The notes: a model not told the origin generated them from the letters alone. 64,000 nt of DNA from Rhodospirillales bacterium (GCA_016712595.1 JADJQT010000002.1:744001-808000); one strand, 5' to 3'; counted from the first letter of the stretch, positions 10,001 to 18,660 are shown. Program-made: numbers and translations.

Positions 10001-13000
10001 CGTGCCCGTGGCGTGCTCCAGAAAATCAAGCGTTTGACGGAGCTCCTGGAGCGGCTCCACACAGGGGGCACTTCCTCTTCGAGCGTCACCAAGCAGCCGG
10101 CCCAGGGTTTCGAGGCGCGATTGGTACGACGCGAACAGTTGCGATGGCGGGCTTTGGCCGGCCTTGAACGGCATGCCCAGCCAAGCGGCAATCTGGGCGT
10201 GCATGATGATCTGCCGCGACGCGCGCCAGAAGTCATCGCCACTGTAGGAGACGTCTTGCCCGGCCAAGGTCGGTGACGGAACGCCCTCCAGGTATCGCAA
10301 AGCAAGGTCGAGTCGTCCTGATCGGGCTGCAATCAGGGCCGCCTCGCTGCGCCATGCGGGTTCAAGCTCGCCAACCACCTGTAAGGCCGATTCCAAGCGT
10401 TCGGTGACAAGGCCGGTGTCATCAGCTTGGAATGCCGACCGGACGGAAAGGAATAGAAGCAGACCGCGGTGCTCGGAGCCGATCTGTAGTTTGTCCAAAA
10501 ACCCGTCGGGCGAGAGGTTGGGAGTCCGTTCCAGCTCACCCCGGGCGGCAATCAGCTTCAGTTGCGTCCGGTACGCATCGATATCGATCTCCGGGCCCGA
10601 CCGGTCACGGGAGGCACGAAGCCGAGCCAGTGAGGCCAGGAACTGGTCGGATGTGCGGAAGACGAGTGCTCGCTCCGCCCAGTCGCTTAACCCGTTCTCC
10701 TCTGAGTGGCGATCAAGCGGTTTTGACCCGAAGAGCTTGTCGAGCGGCTCGATCTGATGAAACAGCTTGCGGCCTTCGGCTGCGTCTCCTTTGCTGAGGA
10801 AGGCATCCACCAGTTCGTACCCCTTGCCAGCCGACAAGGAGACTTCCTCCGCCTGAAGCAGACCGAGGGCACGGTGAAGTTCGCCCAGATTCACATAAGC
10901 GTCAAAGACCGCATCGCCGAGCGCCTCGGTTCGCATATAGATCTCGTGGAGGGATAGGATTAGCTCGACGAGCAGATCCGGCCGACGAAGTGCTCCGGCC
11001 GCTTTGAACGCAAACCGGATATCGTCGCGGATGTCGCCCGGGTTGCGTCCTTCGATAAACTGGGTGCGAAACCGCTCCGGCCGGGCCAAGCTTACGACGG
11101 CGCTTTGATCGCCGGCCCGCGCCCGGTAGCGGAGCTCCATCCATCGCTGGGGGTCCCCACTGCCTGCGCATCGTGCCATGTCGGCCAGCGCGCTATAGCG
11201 CCTTCGGACAGCGGCCTCATCGACGCGGCCATGGCGCAGGCCCGTGCGGTCTCGCAAGAACAGCCGGAAACTGTTGTGAAAGATCGCCCAGGCCCCCCGG
11301 TCACTCACCAGAAGGTGGCCTGCCGCGGTCCAGGCCACGTCGGTCGCGTGCGAGCCGACAAGGGCGTCAAGGCTGACCGGAGTTATCGCTCCTTCGGCGA
11401 GCGCGACATACGCCAGCGCCTGTTGGGCCTCGGGGCTCCTCTCTAGGTCATGCCAAACCCGCTCGTAAAACGCATCGACATCCCCGCCGTAGGCCGGCCC
11501 GTTGCGGAGCCATTCCTGCCGCTCCTCAGGCGTGACGGCGTTAAGCAAGCCCTCGACTAGGTAGCGGGTGGACAGGGGATGGCCATTGGAGCGGGCATAC
11601 ACGTCATCGCGGTCGACGTCGTCCGGTACGCCAGCCGCGTCCGCGAGGAGAGCGACCGCCTCCCGAGAAAGCGGCGAAACCTGGACGCAACGGTCGGCCC
11701 GTTGGGCCTCATCCGGGACCGATGGAGGAATTCCCTCCAAATCTAGCCTCTGAGTCCCGAGGACGAAGACGACGCCGTCCGGTACCGAATGCGGCAAAGG
11801 TAGCACTCGTAAGAAAGAGTGCTCTGGCCGTTCCTCCCGGGGGACGTGATCGAGGCCGTCGATCACAATCAGCGTCCGGATCTGTTCTTCCTGGAATCGC
11901 TGACTTCCCTCCCTCAGCAACGCCTCGAGTTGCCCCCGAAGCTCGGCCAGTTCTGTGCCCGGCATGATGTTGATGCCGAGGTCGTGCTGCTTCAGCTGCT
12001 TAATGACATCATTCAGAAAGTCGAACGCTTCGGCACGCCCTAGTCCCTGCCCTTCGTCCGGTACGAAGGCAAGATAGCGGATGACAATGGCTCTGGGAGT
12101 CGGCAGAAGCCCTGCCGCCAACAGCGTGGACTTGCCGCTACCGGGAGGTCCGATCAAGCTCACGTAACCCGAAATCGTTCGGGATAGCGCCCGCTGCAGA
12201 GCATCCTCGGTGGGAGCATTGGACTGGTACAAGGCATCGACTGGAAAGGCGTGCCCATGCCGAAGGTGGAACGGGTCCTGCCACCCCAAGCGCGTTAGGA
12301 GTTCCGCCGCTGACCAGCGGTCACGGTCAGCGCGGTCAGCAACCAGACGGGGTAACAAGGCGGCAAGTTCCGCGAGCCGCCGATTATCAAAGTTACTGCA
12401 GTTGCCCAGGCCCAGGGCGCGCCCTTGGCCGCCGACATGGAAACGCGTGTTGCGCCAAGCCGCCTCGAATGAAGGGGCATCAAGGCCGGATGCTGCCTGA
12501 ACGTCATTTACGAAGAGTCCGAAGGGGGACGTCCGCCAGTCTGTTAGTGTCCAGACCGATCGGTGCGCTTCATGCGCCCGGATGAACGCCGCCGAGGATA
12601 CCGAATCTCTGGCGCCTGCAAGATTGTCGTCGGTTCGCGGATAGTCGTCACAAGCGTAGATCGTCTCGACAAGCGCGTCGGGGTGATTGGCACTGAGCTT
12701 GCGCCGGGACTCCACCATTCGCCCCAGCAGATTCTCGCCGCCCAGCAAGATTGTCCGGATGCTGAACGGCTCCGGATCGCGGCTGGTCTTGACTTGATGA
12801 GCCGTGATGCGGTCGTGAAGGCCGAGAACCACGTCGTCGAACGCGCCGGCTCCACGATCGGCCAATCCTACCCATTGCAGGTCGCCAGAGGCGAGCGCTT
12901 GGTAGATTACGCGAGCGCCAAGGTCATACTGGGGGACATAGCCTCTTTGCGCCCGTCTTTCGCCTTCACCGGGCGGGATCTTTGGCCTCCTACCAGTTGT

Positions 13001-13012
13001 CCGATCGTTCAT
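7019..13012 (-). CDS. Cap4/DUF4297-like nuclease-STAND NTPase, Avs-like defence candidate
   Basis: A single 1,997-residue protein. Residues about 20-200 resemble the DUF4297/Cap4 dsDNA endonuclease family: the opening RGYVPQYDLGARVIYQAL, acidic FDDVVL (about 58-63) and the PD-(D/E)xK-type core AHQVKTS (71-77). A P-loop STAND-type NTPase follows, with Walker A GPPGSGKST (288-296) and Walker B LIVIDGLDHV (381-390). The remaining ~1,450 residues are mostly alpha-helical, TPR/HEAT-like, with no recognised catalytic motif. Nuclease, STAND NTPase and long repeat sensor in one chain is the layout of Avs (antiviral STAND) proteins, in which the C-terminus binds a phage protein and the assembled NTPase activates the nuclease. 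The gene stands alone between tRNA-Ser and the recombinase operon. Family assignment is by motif; the antiviral role is inference. The C-terminal ~300 residues do not match any sensor domain I know. Confidence 0.75.
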   Translation of the reverse strand: MNDRTTGRRPKIPPGEGERRAQRGYVPQYDLGARVIYQALASGDLQWVGLADRGAGAFDDVVLGLHDRITAHQVKTSRDPEPFSIRTILLGGENLLGRMVESRRKLSANHPDALVETIYACDDYPRTDDNLAGARDSVSSAAFIRAHEAHRSVWTLTDWRTSPFGLFVNDVQAASGLDAPSFEAAWRNTRFHVGGQGRALGLGNCSNFDNRRLAELAALLPRLVADRADRDRWSAAELLTRLGWQDPFHLRHGHAFPVDALYQSNAPTEDALQRALSRTISGYVSLIGPPGSGKSTLLAAGLLPTPRAIVIRYLAFVPDEGQGLGRAEAFDFLNDVIKQLKQHDLGINIMPGTELAELRGQLEALLREGSQRFQEEQIRTLIVIDGLDHVPREERPEHSFLRVLPLPHSVPDGVVFVLGTQRLDLEGIPPSVPDEAQRADRCVQVSPLSREAVALLADAAGVPDDVDRDDVYARSNGHPLSTRYLVEGLLNAVTPEERQEWLRNGPAYGGDVDAFYERVWHDLERSPEAQQALAYVALAEGAITPVSLDALVGSHATDVAWTAAGHLLVSDRGAWAIFHNSFRLFLRDRTGLRHGRVDEAAVRRRYSALADMARCAGSGDPQRWMELRYRARAGDQSAVVSLARPERFRTQFIEGRNPGDIRDDIRFAFKAAGALRRPDLLVELILSLHEIYMRTEALGDAVFDAYVNLGELHRALGLLQAEEVSLSAGKGYELVDAFLSKGDAAEGRKLFHQIEPLDKLFGSKPLDRHSEENGLSDWAERALVFRTSDQFLASLARLRASRDRSGPEIDIDAYRTQLKLIAARGELERTPNLSPDGFLDKLQIGSEHRGLLLFLSVRSAFQADDTGLVTERLESALQVVGELEPAWRSEAALIAARSGRLDLALRYLEGVPSPTLAGQDVSYSGDDFWRASRQIIMHAQIAAWLGMPFKAGQSPPSQLFASYQSRLETLGRLLGDARRGSAPCVEPLQELRQTLDFLEHATGTRDHDSERWRLDEVIHEVVAEMVNTAAALGEDIFARFVEGIDKRLAGTPRRVGRSAVRRSYALVTFDYDHDAARAELRLAYDRQGIEQTPSEQLAEAARAASVLFTIGMEERARAVLADMHTDGLGYSRPAKKDAQYVLWRDLLTRACEEDASGRPDRLRFLGRLLAGMAKTEGDGAGGRVAPDFLAQAAQAGAAWARVATDLIEEIDMARWPGLVSALVRGVVKGRPDLTAAAGVIFGRLALPWTNEHDRSIYPQLIGTAPAAQVESVVRHAVTSLETDSHPFRRNNMLQEVVTAAKKRRVNHGAAAVARWSVELLARETSSNSDDPFAAVGTLEELDSALAGVGDKSSWGAARAFERVAPESDYEAVKALYECTASLRNNERSVDAVATAALAAGRRQDAMCYLAQLKQLADERGDWSAILRGDAKKRFHRLSVKISGETARRAAFDAFVDDLVHGRESVEFLLPELCEVLELLSPQPTWANAWLVLQNQLSRFREYRFGGEPELVSDVPDGDEQTLADVLYRAVDTTSIDLARMARAAALELTQTPGGAAIVGALLPRLWRAGGHHALEAVQIAWECRDSVPLRDAVVPWLSEMFDSEDCAVRRTAISLASAWGRRSTTKRRPLPPSYTLMLPPNPQSSRFEPPSGASTFSSGLWTEDPFAWTWPLEDALRLTARVSDLELANLRARAAQLMRQTGGKDAFGPEAIQRQLGRLDRLGLRSTFRKLGVTAAFHAMRRVVGELEAAEAIDPGPVRSVLRLAGDFAPAISTMPPSPRPRGVPCAAIPDFYRSEDCSAWIERALEDAVTPSVQGYVVLASTAVHKRRHFQDERIIEQYTGPDHGGTDTDLSSLLGQLPRVIIIGSVLPLYEGPAEGAVVYAVPDIAGSTGNNVVMLCPVIASLLNWRPGTYDPFTYRDSEGNVVAQTLRWRDGGVVTDLAETSAIGRGCVLLMREDHTEEIRPFLLSSQTVKAWRISQKAGGTQRVVGIGSRELE

Positions 13013-13406
13013 CGCAAGCCGGCCTCATGCACACGAAGGCTCGATGTCGAAAGGACATTGTCACATGTGTGCGGCCGATCTTGCCCGAGAATTAGGTCTC
13101 CAAGCGTTAGCGGCCACATGCGAAGACGCGAGACCGAGAGCGATGTCGCCAACCCACAAGCAACCGCGAATCCAGGGCAGCATGAATACAAAACCCTAGG
13201 CCCCGCCCCAGACGACGGATGCGGGGGCGCTGGTTGCGAAACTCATGGATGCGCGGTCGAGGAACTGTCGCATGCAGCTGTGGGACGATGCCGAGACCGA
13301 GGTGACGCTTCACCGCCACGCTACCGCAATCCGCCACGAAGGGCCCGGCCAAATCGCCTAAATTACCGGCGAACCGGCGATCTTCGGAGTGGCGACTCGG
13401 CGTGTT
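13013..13406. other. Intergenic region upstream of the STAND gene
   Basis: About 390 bp with no supported gene. It must contain the promoter of the leftward STAND gene and the 3' end of the recombinase operon; neither a clear promoter nor a terminator could be assigned. Confidence 0.3.
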
Positions 13407-13841
13407 TCATGCGGAGTGGGCAATCGCAAGGCTCGCGCGCTGCTCGGCCCACCCGCTCGGCATCGCCCGCGTCAGGTCCTCCAGCTGCATCCCCTTCGGC
13501 TGTCGGCCGTCGAGGACGGCTTCGACGATGTCGGGACCGAGGAGTGTCAGACGGAGCAGGCGGTTGACGAAGCTGCGGGTGACACCCTCGGCTTCGGCCA
13601 GTTCGCCGGCCGATCGATACCGGCACTCTTCCAGCATCGCCTTCCAGCGGTGCGCCCGCGCCAGCGCGCGGATCAGCGTCTCGTCCGGCCGTGGCTTTGC
13701 CGGCGCCCAGGCGTCGCCGCCATCCGGGGCGATGATCACTTTGCGCCCACCGCGGCGCTTCCAGGTCATCGGGATGCGGACGGTGACGGTCTTGCCGTCG
13801 AACTCCCAGTTCTCGCCAGCGATCGTCCGTTTGAAGGTCAT
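13407..13841 (-). CDS. Small HTH protein coupled to the serine recombinase
   Basis: A 144-residue protein starting MTFKRTIAGENWEFDG. The ATG overlaps the stop of the recombinase gene in an ATGA, so translation is coupled. Residues about 70-115 (SAGELAEAEGVTRSFVNRLL) look like a helix-turn-helix, suggesting DNA binding. I recognise the arrangement (DUF2924, serine recombinase, small HTH protein) from alphaproteobacterial prophage-like elements. It may control recombination direction or operon expression, but this is inference. An upstream in-frame extension exists but lies inside the recombinase gene and is rejected. Confidence 0.7.
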   Translation of the reverse strand: MTFKRTIAGENWEFDGKTVTVRIPMTWKRRGGRKVIIAPDGGDAWAPAKPRPDETLIRALARAHRWKAMLEECRYRSAGELAEAEGVTRSFVNRLLRLTLLGPDIVEAVLDGRQPKGMQLEDLTRAMPSGWAEQRASLAIAHSA

Positions 13842-15175
13842 GCCGCTTTCGCCTTCCGAGATCGAAGTTCCTCGACCAGCGTCTGCAGCCCGTCGGTCCG
13901 TAGCCGGACCCGCATGTCCTCGGCCGACAGGTCGATTCGCTCGACCAGCAACCGGACGATGCGCGCCTGTTCCGCCGGGAACAGCTCGTCCCACAGCGGC
14001 GCCAGTGCGGTGATGCTCTCGACGACCTGGCGCTCGGCAATCGCCTCGTCACCGTCCCGCTTCGCCGCCGCGCACGTCCGCGCGATGATCTCCGGCGTGC
14101 GCAGCAGGTGCCGCACCTGCGCGACGACCGCTTCCTCCACTTCGGCTGCCGGCACGCTGCGCACCGGGCAGTCGGCGTAGCCCTGGCGCATGGCGTCGGT
14201 GGCGACGTAGTAGCGATAGAGCTTGCCGGCCTTTCTCGTGTGCGACGGCGTCATCGCGTGCCCGCCCGGAGCGAAGATCAGGCCGCGTAGCAGCGCCGGC
14301 GTCTGCGCGCGCGTGCCGTTCGCGCGCGCGACCCGATTGTCGGCGAGAACGGCATGAACCTTGTCCCAGCTCGCGCGGTCGATGATCGCCTGGTGCTCTC
14401 CAGGGTGGCTCGTCCGCTTATGTACGGCATCGCCGAGGTAGGTGCGATTGCCGAGGATCTTGTAGATCGCGCCCTTGTCGATCGGCTTGCCCGGCCGGTG
14501 CTTGCCGTCCTGCGTCGTCCAGCATTTGGTGGTGTGGCCGGCGCGCCGCAGCTCCTGCGCCAGCGTGGTCGCCGAGCCGACCCGCAGGAAGCGGGCGAAG
14601 ACGAGCCGGACGAGTTCCGCCTCCGTCTCGTTGACCACCAGCTTGCGGTCGACGACGTCGTAGCCGAGCGGCGGGATGCCGCCCATCCACATGCCGCGCG
14701 CCCGCGAGGCGGCGAACTTGTCGCGGATGCGCTCGCCGATCACCTCGCGCTCGAACTGCGCGAACGACAGCAGGATGTTCAGTGTCAGCCGGCCCATCGA
14801 CGTCGTCGTATTGAACTGCTGGGTGATGCTGACGAACGAGACGTTGTGCTTGTCGAAGACTTCGACAATGCGGGCGAAGTCGGTCAGCGAGCGTGACAGC
14901 CGATCGACCTTGTAGACGACGATGACGTCGACGGTGCCGGCCTCGACATCGCGCAGCAGGCGCTGCAGCGCTGGGCGCTCCATGCTGCCGCCGGAGTAGC
15001 CGCCGTCATCGTAGCGGTCGCCGACCAGGATCCAGCCCTCACTCTTCTGGCTGGTGATGTAGGCCAGCCCCGCCTCGCGCTGCGCGTCGAGCGAATTGAA
15101 CTCCATCTCCAGCCCCTCTTCCGAGGACTTCCTGGTATAGATGGCGCAACGGATCTTGCGGACGGGTGTTTTCAC
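13838..15175 (-). CDS. Large serine recombinase (resolvase/integrase family)
   Basis: A 445-residue large serine recombinase. The catalytic domain starts at AIYTRKSSEEG with nucleophile Ser17, followed by SLDAQREAG, DDGGYSGGSMERPALQRLL and VYKVDRLSRSLTDF. The C-terminal recombinase and zinc-ribbon-like parts follow (LRGLIFAPGGHAMTPSHT, then YYVATDAMRQGYADCPVRSV). I chose the GTG at 15175, giving a GTGA overlap with the stop of the DUF2924 gene and a GGAG just upstream; a longer frame upstream would overlap that gene almost entirely. Such enzymes integrate or excise phages and islands at att sites without needing a tRNA target. It is probably the recombinase of the prophage-like element extending to the right. 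Confidence 0.92.
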   Translation of the reverse strand: MKTPVRKIRCAIYTRKSSEEGLEMEFNSLDAQREAGLAYITSQKSEGWILVGDRYDDGGYSGGSMERPALQRLLRDVEAGTVDVIVVYKVDRLSRSLTDFARIVEVFDKHNVSFVSITQQFNTTTSMGRLTLNILLSFAQFEREVIGERIRDKFAASRARGMWMGGIPPLGYDVVDRKLVVNETEAELVRLVFARFLRVGSATTLAQELRRAGHTTKCWTTQDGKHRPGKPIDKGAIYKILGNRTYLGDAVHKRTSHPGEHQAIIDRASWDKVHAVLADNRVARANGTRAQTPALLRGLIFAPGGHAMTPSHTRKAGKLYRYYVATDAMRQGYADCPVRSVPAAEVEEAVVAQVRHLLRTPEIIARTCAAAKRDGDEAIAERQVVESITALAPLWDELFPAEQARIVRLLVERIDLSAEDMRVRLRTDGLQTLVEELRSRKAKAA

Positions 15176-15618
15176 TTCCCACTCCGGTGATTGCGCAGAC
15201 CCCAGAAGAGGGGCCCACTCCAGCGCGTGCCGGTAATGGCGCGAGCGACGGCGGACAGCGACTTGTACTTCCGGCCCTGATACTCGAAGCCGTCGTCGAG
15301 GACCGTGGCGGTGTGCTCGACGCCCTGCCATTCACGGATCAAGCGCGTCCCGCTGATCGGCCGGTCACCCTTGCGCACCGACAGCTTGCCCTTCAGCCGC
15401 CGATCCTCTTCCTCGACCAGCGCCTTCAGCTTCGCCTCGGCACGCGCCGAGAGACCACCCAAGGCCAGTTCCTGGATGCGGTAGGCGAGCCGCTTGACCA
15501 GGAACGGCCGGTTGTAGGGTGGCGGCTCGCGATCGTAGAGCTCGCGCCACAGCTGCTTGAGCTCGGCCGTCGATTTCTCCGGCAGCGCCGCCACCTTGGC
15601 CAACGCACTGTCATGCAT
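15172..15618 (-). CDS. DUF2924 protein
   Basis: A 148-residue protein with hallmark DUF2924 features: ELKQLWRELYDREPPPYNRP near the N-terminus, RPFLVKRLAYRIQELALGGL in the middle and a C-terminal KYKSLSAVARAITGTRWSGP. The family is almost always next to a serine recombinase in alphaproteobacterial mobile elements; its biochemical role is unknown. The start ATG at 15618 overlaps the stop of the preceding small gene and its own stop overlaps the recombinase GTG, so all three are translationally coupled. Confidence 0.88.
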   Translation of the reverse strand: MHDSALAKVAALPEKSTAELKQLWRELYDREPPPYNRPFLVKRLAYRIQELALGGLSARAEAKLKALVEEEDRRLKGKLSVRKGDRPISGTRLIREWQGVEHTATVLDDGFEYQGRKYKSLSAVARAITGTRWSGPLFWGLRNHRSGK

Positions 15619-15817
15619 GGTGTTTTCTCCGTCCACGAAGGGTTCGGCCATGCACGCTCTGCCGGGCGGTGAAGTCCAGGGAAAGCTCTCCGGTATCTGC
15701 GACTCGCGGTTCGCGTCGTCGCGCGCGCAGCCGCAGCAACCCGGCCGCGAGGATCTCGCCGACCTCGCGCAGGCGCTCGTCGGTGCTCATCCGGTTGGGG
15801 TCGAGCGCGTTACGCAT
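15611..15817 (-). CDS. Small protein leading the recombinase operon
   Basis: A 68-residue protein beginning MRNALDPNRMSTDERLREVG. The first half is amphipathic helical (LREVGEILAAGLLRLRARRR); the tail is basic. The start is decided by AGGAG seven bases before the ATG at 15817. It overlaps the DUF2924 start by 8 bp. Equivalent short genes sit at the head of DUF2924-recombinase cassettes; function unknown. Confidence 0.7.
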   Translation of the reverse strand: MRNALDPNRMSTDERLREVGEILAAGLLRLRARRREPRVADTGELSLDFTARQSVHGRTLRGRRKHHA

Positions 15818-15916
15818 GGAAGCTCCTGAGGGGTCAGCGCGCGGGTCCATGCCATCGCGCCGATGCCCACGAGCGGCGTAACGGAGTGACCGGCTGCGAC
15901 AGCACGATCCGAATGC

Positions 15917-15945
15917 TGTATATAGGACTTTATTCTTAATTGCAA
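15917..15945 (-). promoter_or_regulatory. Candidate sigma-70 promoter of the recombinase operon
   Basis: On the minus strand TTGCAA (15940-15945) is separated by exactly 17 bp from TATACA (15917-15922), in a short AT-rich patch inside GC-rich DNA. It lies about 100 bp upstream of the first gene of the leftward recombinase operon. The same spacer region separates it from the rightward primase gene. Confidence 0.5.
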
Positions 15946-16090
15946 TCCCGCTATGCTACTGCCGCGGATCCCGGCGCTGCGCGCAGGCCCTTGTGCGCCT
16001 GCCGGAGCCAGGTCCGATCGCTTTGCCCCAGGGACCTTCCGCCATGCTCATTCGAACCGAGACGGCCGCCGCTCGGCGCCGCAGCCGCCG

Positions 16091-18340
16091 ATGACCGGCG
16101 CGCAAGGCGGGCAACCCTCGTCGGCGCCGCTCGCCGAGCTCTGTCGGCAGCTCGACCAGCGCATCGACGAAATCGCCCGGCGGCTGTTGGGTGAACCCAA
16201 CTGGGCGCTGTCGACACGCGCCCAGCTGCGCTTCGGGCGCAACGGCAGCCTGGCGGTGGAGATCGCCGGCGCGCGCCGCGGGCGATGGTACGATCACGAG
16301 CAGAAGCAGGGCGGGTCTGCGCTCGACCTCGTCGTCCGCTGCACCGGCCTGTCGCAACGCGAAGCCGCCGAGCGGGCGGCCGCCAAGCTGGGTCTCGCCG
16401 TCGAGCGGCGCTCGCCGCCGCCGCCGCGCCGGCGGATCGTCACCGCCTACGACTACCGGGACGAGACCGGCGCGGTGCTGTTCCAGGTGGTGCGCTATGC
16501 GCCGAAGACCTTCCGCCAGCGCTGCCCGGACGGCCACGGCGGCTGGAGCTGGCGGGTGCGCGGCATCCGCCAGGTGCCCTACCGGCTGCCGGAGCTGCTG
16601 GGCGCCGCCCTCGACGTCCCGGTGTTCGTCGTCGAGGGCGAGAAGGACGCCGACCGGCTGGCCAGCCTGGGTCTGGTCGCCACCTGCAACGCCGGCGGGG
16701 CCAACACCTGGCCGGAAGCACTCACGCCGGCTTTTGCGGGCCGCACGGTCTACATCTTGCCGGACAACGATGCTGCCGGCCGCAGCCATGCGCAGAAGGT
16801 CGCCGCCGCGCTCGAAGCCGTCGCCGCCAACATCCACATCGTCACCTTGCCGGACCTTACGACCGGCGGCGACGTCTCCGACTGGCTCGATGACGGTGGT
16901 GACGCCGCTGAACTGCTGCAGCTGTGCCGGGCGGCGCCGGCGTGGAAACGGAACGGTGCCGATTCGCAGCCGGAAGACCCGGTCCTGCTCCCCTACTGCG
17001 AAGAAGCGATCACGCTGGCGTTCTCCGAGCGTAACATCGACCACTTCCGCTACTGCGACGTGCTCGGCAAGTGGTTCGAGTGGGACGAGGGCCGCTGGCG
17101 CGAAGACGACAAGCGACGCGTCTTCACGCATGCCCGCAAGCTGTGCCGGGAGAAGTCCGGCCAGGCGCTCGCCGACGTCGAGCATGAGCGGGCGGCAATG
17201 CGCATCGCCAACACCGTCGCCGCTGCCCGAACGGTGGCGGCCGTCGTCAACCTGGCACGCGCAGATGGTCGGCACGCGACGGCGCCGGCGGATTGGGACG
17301 CTGACCCGTGGGTGCTGAACACGCCGGCGGGAATCGTCGATCTTCGATGCGGGGAATTGGGTCCGCACAGTCGCGCCGCTCTGTGCTCGAAGATGACGGC
17401 GGCCGCGCCTTCACAGTCCGCCTGCCCGCGCTGGCGGCGCTTCCTCGACGAGGTCACCGGCGGCGACGTCGAGCTGCAGGCGTTCCTCGCGCGCGTCGCC
17501 GGCTACGGCTTGACCGGCAGCACCCGCGAGCACGCGCTGTTCTTCCTCTACGGCACCGGCGCCAACGGCAAGGGCACCTTCCTCAACATGCTGACCGGCA
17601 TCCTCGGCGACTACGCGCAGATCGCCGGCATGGACACCTTCACCGAGAGCCAGACCGACCGCCATCCGGCCGAGCTCGCCGTGCTGCGCGGCGCCCGCGT
17701 CGTCGCCGCCCAGGAGACCGACGAGGGTCGCCGCTGGGCGGAGAGCCGGATCAAGGCGTTGACCGGTGGCGATCCGATCACCGCGCGCTTCATGCGCCAG
17801 GACTTCTTCACCTACGCCCCGCAGTTCAAGCTGCTGATCGCCGGCAACCACAAGCCCGGCCTGCGCAACATCGACGAGGCGATCCGCCGCCGCTTCCACC
17901 TGCTGCCGTTCACCGTGCGCATCCCGCCGGAGCAGCGCGATCCAAAGTTGAGCGACAAGCTGCGCGAGGAGTGGTCGGCCATCCTCGGCTGGGCGATAGA
18001 GGGATGCCTGGAGTGGCAGGCAGGGGGACTGAACCCGCCTGTCGCCGTGGTCGATGCCACCGCCGAGTACTTCGACGACGAGGACAGCTTCGGCCAGTGG
18101 CTCGGCGAGTGCTGCATCCGCGATGCGCGGGCGCACGAGACGACCCGCGACCTCTACGCCGCCTGGAGCGCCTGGGCCGATCGTGCGGGAATGTTGGCCG
18201 GCAGCGAGCCCAAATTCCGCGGGGCTCTCAAAGCTCGAGGCTTCGTCGCCAAGCGCGAGGCAGGAACCGGCCGCAGCGGCTTCGTCGGCGTCGGGCTGCG
18301 GCGAAGGGATTACACCGATGACCGGAGATATGGAGACTGA
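16091..18340 (+). CDS. Phage P4-type primase-helicase (TOPRIM + D5/P4 helicase)
   Basis: A 749-residue replication protein. Near residue 180 is a TOPRIM-type segment (VFVVEGEKDADRLASLGL, then TVYILPDNDAAG) as in phage primases. Near residue 487 is the Walker A of the P4/D5 superfamily III helicases, LYGTGANGKGTFLNML, followed by VVAAQETDEGRRWAESRIKA, the ALTGGDPITARFM stretch and LLIAGNHKPGLRNIDEAIRR. It should prime and unwind DNA at the element's origin. I prefer the ATG at 16091; an extension to 15953 is low complexity and overlaps the opposing promoter. The gene runs divergently from the recombinase operon. A 17-bp inverted repeat just after its stop could be its target. Confidence 0.88.
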   Translation: MTGAQGGQPSSAPLAELCRQLDQRIDEIARRLLGEPNWALSTRAQLRFGRNGSLAVEIAGARRGRWYDHEQKQGGSALDLVVRCTGLSQREAAERAAAKLGLAVERRSPPPPRRRIVTAYDYRDETGAVLFQVVRYAPKTFRQRCPDGHGGWSWRVRGIRQVPYRLPELLGAALDVPVFVVEGEKDADRLASLGLVATCNAGGANTWPEALTPAFAGRTVYILPDNDAAGRSHAQKVAAALEAVAANIHIVTLPDLTTGGDVSDWLDDGGDAAELLQLCRAAPAWKRNGADSQPEDPVLLPYCEEAITLAFSERNIDHFRYCDVLGKWFEWDEGRWREDDKRRVFTHARKLCREKSGQALADVEHERAAMRIANTVAAARTVAAVVNLARADGRHATAPADWDADPWVLNTPAGIVDLRCGELGPHSRAALCSKMTAAAPSQSACPRWRRFLDEVTGGDVELQAFLARVAGYGLTGSTREHALFFLYGTGANGKGTFLNMLTGILGDYAQIAGMDTFTESQTDRHPAELAVLRGARVVAAQETDEGRRWAESRIKALTGGDPITARFMRQDFFTYAPQFKLLIAGNHKPGLRNIDEAIRRRFHLLPFTVRIPPEQRDPKLSDKLREEWSAILGWAIEGCLEWQAGGLNPPVAVVDATAEYFDDEDSFGQWLGECCIRDARAHETTRDLYAAWSAWADRAGMLAGSEPKFRGALKARGFVAKREAGTGRSGFVGVGLRRRDYTDDRRYGD

Positions 18341-18357
18341 GGTGCGACCAGCCGCTG

Positions 18358-18456
18358 CTGTGAGAGTACGTGAGAGTACTCTGGTTATCGACGCTATACG
18401 CGCGCACACACACGTATATACGTCTATATAGGGAACCGCCTCACGTACTCTCACAG
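18358..18456. repeat. 17-bp perfect inverted repeat downstream of the primase gene
   Basis: Arms CTGTGAGAGTACGTGAG (18358-18374) and its exact complement (18440-18456) enclose 65 bp. The left arm region contains GAGAGTAC twice in tandem and runs into the palindrome AGAGTACTCT. The interior holds an alternating purine-pyrimidine run (CGCGCACACACACGTATATA). Position, symmetry and the primase next door suggest an origin or a regulator site; a long hairpin in RNA is also possible. Confidence 0.7.
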
Positions 18457-18660
18457 CCACTTGCTTCGAGCCTCGGCCAAAGCCAGTTCGGCTTTGAGCC
18501 TCCCGAGCCGAGCGGTCGGCACGTGCACCCGGTTTGGATCCGACACCGCCGGCTGGCGACCGCCGGCTTTCGATGAACACACTCGGCAACGGAGGACGAT
18601 GTGCGGACCCGATCTCGCGCAACCACGAACCCACGCCGACCCGACGCGGAAGATCATCCG

